Shown piece after piece: positions 5,597 to 7,808 of a stretch of 7,808 bases of DNA. The DNA is from Anaerolineales bacterium. Lineage in GTDB: Bacteria; Chloroflexota; Anaerolineae; Anaerolineales; Villigracilaceae. A program made the translations under genes and the position numbers. The stretch is taken from positions 1-7,808 of the forward strand of contig JAICRQ010000152.1 in the NCBI GenBank assembly GCA_025966435.1, read 5' to 3'. Within the stretch, counting starts at the first letter, position 1. Each line of letters begins with the position of its first letter. Below the pieces are notes generated by a model. It was not told where the DNA came from. It saw only the letters and a list, made by a program, of their open reading frames with translations, and did no database searches.

Positions 5597-6756
5597 GAAA
5601 ACATCTAACAGACGGTGAGTTGCGCGCAGCCCTCGATGGAGAGTTAAATGCCGAAGGGCTTCAGCATCTGAATGGCTGTGCCGATTGTCAGGCACGACAA
5701 CACGAATTGCATGCAAAAAGTCAGAAAATCGCTCAACGGCTCGCATTTCTAGCTCGTACTGATGAGCAGGTTCCACACCCTCAAAAGGCTTGGAATCGGT
5801 TCTCTCAACGTATATTGATTAAAAAGGAGACTTCTATGTTCAAAAAATGGTTTGCGTTTCCGGTTATCCGTTTCGGAACCGCCGCACTTGTAATCCTGGC
5901 ATTGATCCTGGCGTTCCCCAGCACACGCGCTCTCGCAGGTGAGCTTTTGAACCTCTTCCGTGTCCAGCAGGTAGCTGTCGTTTCGGTGGACTTCACCGGG
6001 CTGGAGCAGCTGACCGGTGACGGCGTCCTCGGGAACCAATTTACTGAGTTGATCTCGAATTCCGTGAATATCACGGACGAACCGGGCGAGCCGGTAGAGG
6101 CAGCGGATGCCGCCCAGGCAAGCCAACTGGCTGGTTTCAACGTGCGCCTGCCGCAGTCCCTGACGCCTTCGCAGATTTATGTTACCGATAGTGCGGCGTT
6201 TGCCATGACCGTAGATCGGGCTAAGGCACAGGCGCTCCTCGATGAAGCCGGGCGCGGTGACCTCATCCTGCCTGAGTCTGTAGATGGCGCCGATATCTCG
6301 GTGAGTATTCCCTCAGCGGTCAGTGTGGCTTATGGAACTTGCCCCAAACCAGAAGCAGACAGCTCAGAGGTCGAAGACTCCGGTCAAACCTATCGCGATT
6401 GTGTTATCCTTGCCCAAATTCCCAGCCCCAGCGTCAATGCACCGGCAGATCTGGATATTAACCGGCTTGCCCAGATCGGGCTGGAGTTCACCGGCATGAC
6501 CGCGGAAGAAGCGATTGCCTTCACCAGCACGGTCGATTGGACATCTACCTTGGTCGTGCCGATCCCGAGCAATGCAGCGACCTATGAACAGGTCACCGTG
6601 GATGGCGTCACAGGCACACTCATCCAGCGTGCCTCCCGAGAAGGGGAACCGACAACGTTCGCTCTGTTCTGGGTCAAGGATGGGATCATTTACGCCATCA
6701 GCGGCCGGGGAGCCAACTCCGGGCAGGCGATCGAGATGGCAAATTCACTGCCATAG
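5593..6756 (+). CDS. Membrane anti-sigma factor with N-terminal HxxxCxxC motif
   Basis: Likely partner and inhibitor of the sigma factor just upstream, with which it shares ATGA; AGGAGG lies four bases before the start. The 387 residues fall into three parts. The cytoplasmic part has His25, Cys29 and Cys32 in HLNGCADC, the HxxxCxxC motif of zinc-binding anti-sigma domains, after an opening (LTDGELRAALDGEL) typical of such proteins. A single membrane helix lies at about 91-108. The remaining 270 or so residues should be outside the cell; they contain two cysteines 22 residues apart (GTC and RDC) and end in a segment (LFWVKDGIIYAISG then AIEMANSL) that resembles DUF4367-type domains. The outer domain is much larger than in most ECF anti-sigma factors and may sense an envelope signal. 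A second good start exists at Met82. Confidence 0.85.
   Translation: MRKHLTDGELRAALDGELNAEGLQHLNGCADCQARQHELHAKSQKIAQRLAFLARTDEQVPHPQKAWNRFSQRILIKKETSMFKKWFAFPVIRFGTAALVILALILAFPSTRALAGELLNLFRVQQVAVVSVDFTGLEQLTGDGVLGNQFTELISNSVNITDEPGEPVEAADAAQASQLAGFNVRLPQSLTPSQIYVTDSAAFAMTVDRAKAQALLDEAGRGDLILPESVDGADISVSIPSAVSVAYGTCPKPEADSSEVEDSGQTYRDCVILAQIPSPSVNAPADLDINRLAQIGLEFTGMTAEEAIAFTSTVDWTSTLVVPIPSNAATYEQVTVDGVTGTLIQRASREGEPTTFALFWVKDGIIYAISGRGANSGQAIEMANSLP
5825..5838 (+). promoter_or_regulatory. Internal ribosome binding site and ATG within the anti-sigma gene
   Basis: AGGAG at 5825-5829 lies six bases before ATG 5836, which is in frame and is codon 82 of the anti-sigma gene. The match and spacing are as good as those of true starts in this window. 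A product starting here would begin MFKKWFAFPVIRF, a basic start leading straight into the membrane helix, and would lack the whole HxxxCxxC domain. This may mark a second translation product or the trace of a fusion of two genes. Confidence 0.6.
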
Positions 6757-6763
6757 ACAAACA

Positions 6764-6868
6764 ATGTCATTGCGAGGAGGGTGCACCTCCCGACGAAGCA
6801 ATCTTCTGTCTGTAAAGTACTCTAGCAGTGAGGAGATTGCTTCGGGAAAACCTCCCTCGCAACGACAT
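6764..6868. repeat. MITE-like palindromic repeat of about 105 bp
   Basis: The ends ATGTCATTGCGAG (6764-6776) and CTCGCAACGACAT (6856-6868) are inverted copies with one mismatch. Inside them CGAAGCAATCT (6794-6804) and AGATTGCTTCG (6834-6844) are exact inverted copies, and GGAGG/CCTCC (6776-6790) adds a small side stem. The element has no ORF of its own. The words TGTCATTGCGAG and CGAAGCAATCT are, from memory, those of dispersed palindromic repeats found in many copies in Chloroflexota and several other bacterial phyla. It fills nearly all of the gap between the anti-sigma and ATPase genes. No certain target-site duplication is visible. Confidence 0.8.
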
Positions 6869-6879
6869 AAGAGAGATTT

Positions 6880-7797
6880 ATGTCTATCCCTGCGATCAAA
6901 ACAGAAGAATTAAGAAAAGTATTCGGCGACCGAGCCGCCGTGAAAGGCCTCACCCTGCAAGTAGAGCAGGGTGAGGTGTTCGGTTTCCTGGGTCCCAACG
7001 GCGCCGGGAAAACGACCTCTATGAAAATGCTGTTAGGGTTGGTCGCGCCGACCTCCGGATCAGCTTCCTTGCTTGGCGCTCCCATCGGCGATCTGCCGAC
7101 ACGCGCTCGCGTGGGGTTCCTGCCCGAGCATTTTCGTTTTCAAGATTGGCTGACCGCTCGGGAATTCCTGCTCTTGCATGGTCAACTGCTTGGCATGGAC
7201 TCTCAAGATTTGCAGACGCGACTGGGGGAGTTGCTCGAGCGGGTAGGCCTCTCTCCTTTCGGAAATAAATTATTGCGCACGTTTTCAAAAGGCATGCTCC
7301 AGCGTGTTGGGCTGGCGCAGGCGCTGCTGAACCGCCCTGCCTTGGTGTTCCTGGATGAACCGACATCCGGTCTCGACCCGGTGGGGAGGCGACTGGTACG
7401 CGATATCATCCGGGAGCTTAAGGAACAGGGCACCTGCGTTTTCCTGAACTCTCACCTGCTGAGCGAGATCGAAGTCACCTGCGACCGGGTGGCATTCATC
7501 AGTCATGGCGAAGTGATACGTACGATCGAAATGGAATCCCTTGAGAAGAATATGTCTCGTGTCACCATCCGCGCCGCGGGTCTGACGCTTGAATCCATTG
7601 CCGGACTGGCGCGATGGGGAGAAAACATTCAGGCGAACAATGGGCAGTTAGTGATGACCCTTCACCAGGAACATGATCTTCCCGAGATCACACGCTATCT
7701 GGTCAAACAGAATGCTGAGGTGTATGCGATCACCCCCAATCGCATGTCTCTGGAAGAGATCTTTATCGAAACAGTTGGAGAGGATGGCGGATTATGA
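6880..7797 (+). CDS. ABC transporter ATP-binding protein (CcmA-type)
   Basis: Cytoplasmic ATPase subunit of an ABC-2 type transporter, probably an exporter; 305 residues, normal for this group. Walker A is GPNGAGKTT (38-46). The Q-loop position reads GFLPEHF with Glu83 in place of Gln. The signature is the relaxed FSKGMLQR (135-142) instead of LSGGQ, Walker B is ALVFLDEP (154-161) followed by SGLDP, and the switch His is 192 (NSHLLSE). These variants are common in this subfamily and the site looks intact. After about residue 220 comes the usual C-terminal accessory domain. The ribosome binding site is poor (GAGAG in the 11 bases after the repeat). The gene ends in ATGA overlapping the next start, so the two are coupled. 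Drug, lipid or polysaccharide substrates are all possible. Confidence 0.93.
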   Translation: MSIPAIKTEELRKVFGDRAAVKGLTLQVEQGEVFGFLGPNGAGKTTSMKMLLGLVAPTSGSASLLGAPIGDLPTRARVGFLPEHFRFQDWLTAREFLLLHGQLLGMDSQDLQTRLGELLERVGLSPFGNKLLRTFSKGMLQRVGLAQALLNRPALVFLDEPTSGLDPVGRRLVRDIIRELKEQGTCVFLNSHLLSEIEVTCDRVAFISHGEVIRTIEMESLEKNMSRVTIRAAGLTLESIAGLARWGENIQANNGQLVMTLHQEHDLPEITRYLVKQNAEVYAITPNRMSLEEIFIETVGEDGGL

Positions 7798-7808
7798 AAA
7801 GCATTGGA
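7794..7808 (+). CDS. Start of the next gene, probably the ABC permease partner (partial)
   Basis: Five codons (MKSIG) are visible before the window ends. The ATG shares bases with the ATPase stop codon (ATGA), and AGAGG (7779-7783) lies ten bases upstream. In ABC-2 operons the gene directly after the ATPase is nearly always the membrane permease, and a basic start fits a membrane protein. The start is well supported; the product is inferred from position only. Confidence 0.55.

Noticed and set aside
6764..6868. Degenerate CRISPR repeat or small RNA gene
   Set aside because: There is one inverted-repeat pair and no regular direct repeats or spacers. The ends and inner words fit a dispersed MITE-like element.
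7014..7320. ABC ATPase damaged by Gln-to-Glu at the Q-loop and a non-standard signature
   Set aside because: Walker A, Walker B, D-loop and switch His are all intact, and LPE and FSKGM variants are common in this subfamily, so the protein is probably active.

Overview
The window looks like part of a chromosome from an Anaerolineae-type member of the Chloroflexota. This rests on gene style: a CUT1-type sugar importer without its own ATPase, a Cys-anchored solute-binding lipoprotein, and an unusual sigma/anti-sigma pair. Base composition is moderate and no gene is clearly foreign, so the assignment is an inference. Eight genes are present; the two at the edges are cut off.

The left half (positions 1-4856) is all on the minus strand. 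Reading in the direction of transcription it holds a LacI-family regulator, a sugar-binding lipoprotein, a MalF-like permease and a MalG-like permease. After a 120-bp gap comes the His-rich start of a probable metal transporter, cut by the window edge. The regulator has a near-consensus promoter (TTGACT, 17 bp, TATACT). Two adjoining LacI-type palindromes (TGAAAGCGTTTTCA and AGAAAGCGCTTTCA) cover its predicted start of transcription, so it should repress itself and, by read-through, the transporter. A perfect 15-bp hairpin lies between the binding-protein gene and the first permease gene. No ATPase or glycoside hydrolase is encoded here, so the importer probably uses a shared MsmK/UgpC-type ATPase from another locus.

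The right half (5027-7808) is on the plus strand, divergent from the regulator across 170 bp. It holds an ECF-type sigma factor, a membrane anti-sigma factor overlapping it by ATGA, a palindromic MITE-like repeat of about 105 bp, an ABC-transporter ATPase, and the first five codons of the next gene, again joined by ATGA and probably the partner permease. The anti-sigma protein has a cytoplasmic HxxxCxxC motif, one membrane helix and a large outer domain. It also carries an internal ATG behind a strong ribosome binding site, which could yield a second product lacking the sigma-binding domain.

No wholly new system is evident. The points most worth following are the internal start in the anti-sigma gene, the repeat placed exactly between the sigma/anti-sigma pair and the ABC genes, the roughly 70-residue insert in the MalG-like permease, the long intercistronic hairpin and the tandem operators.
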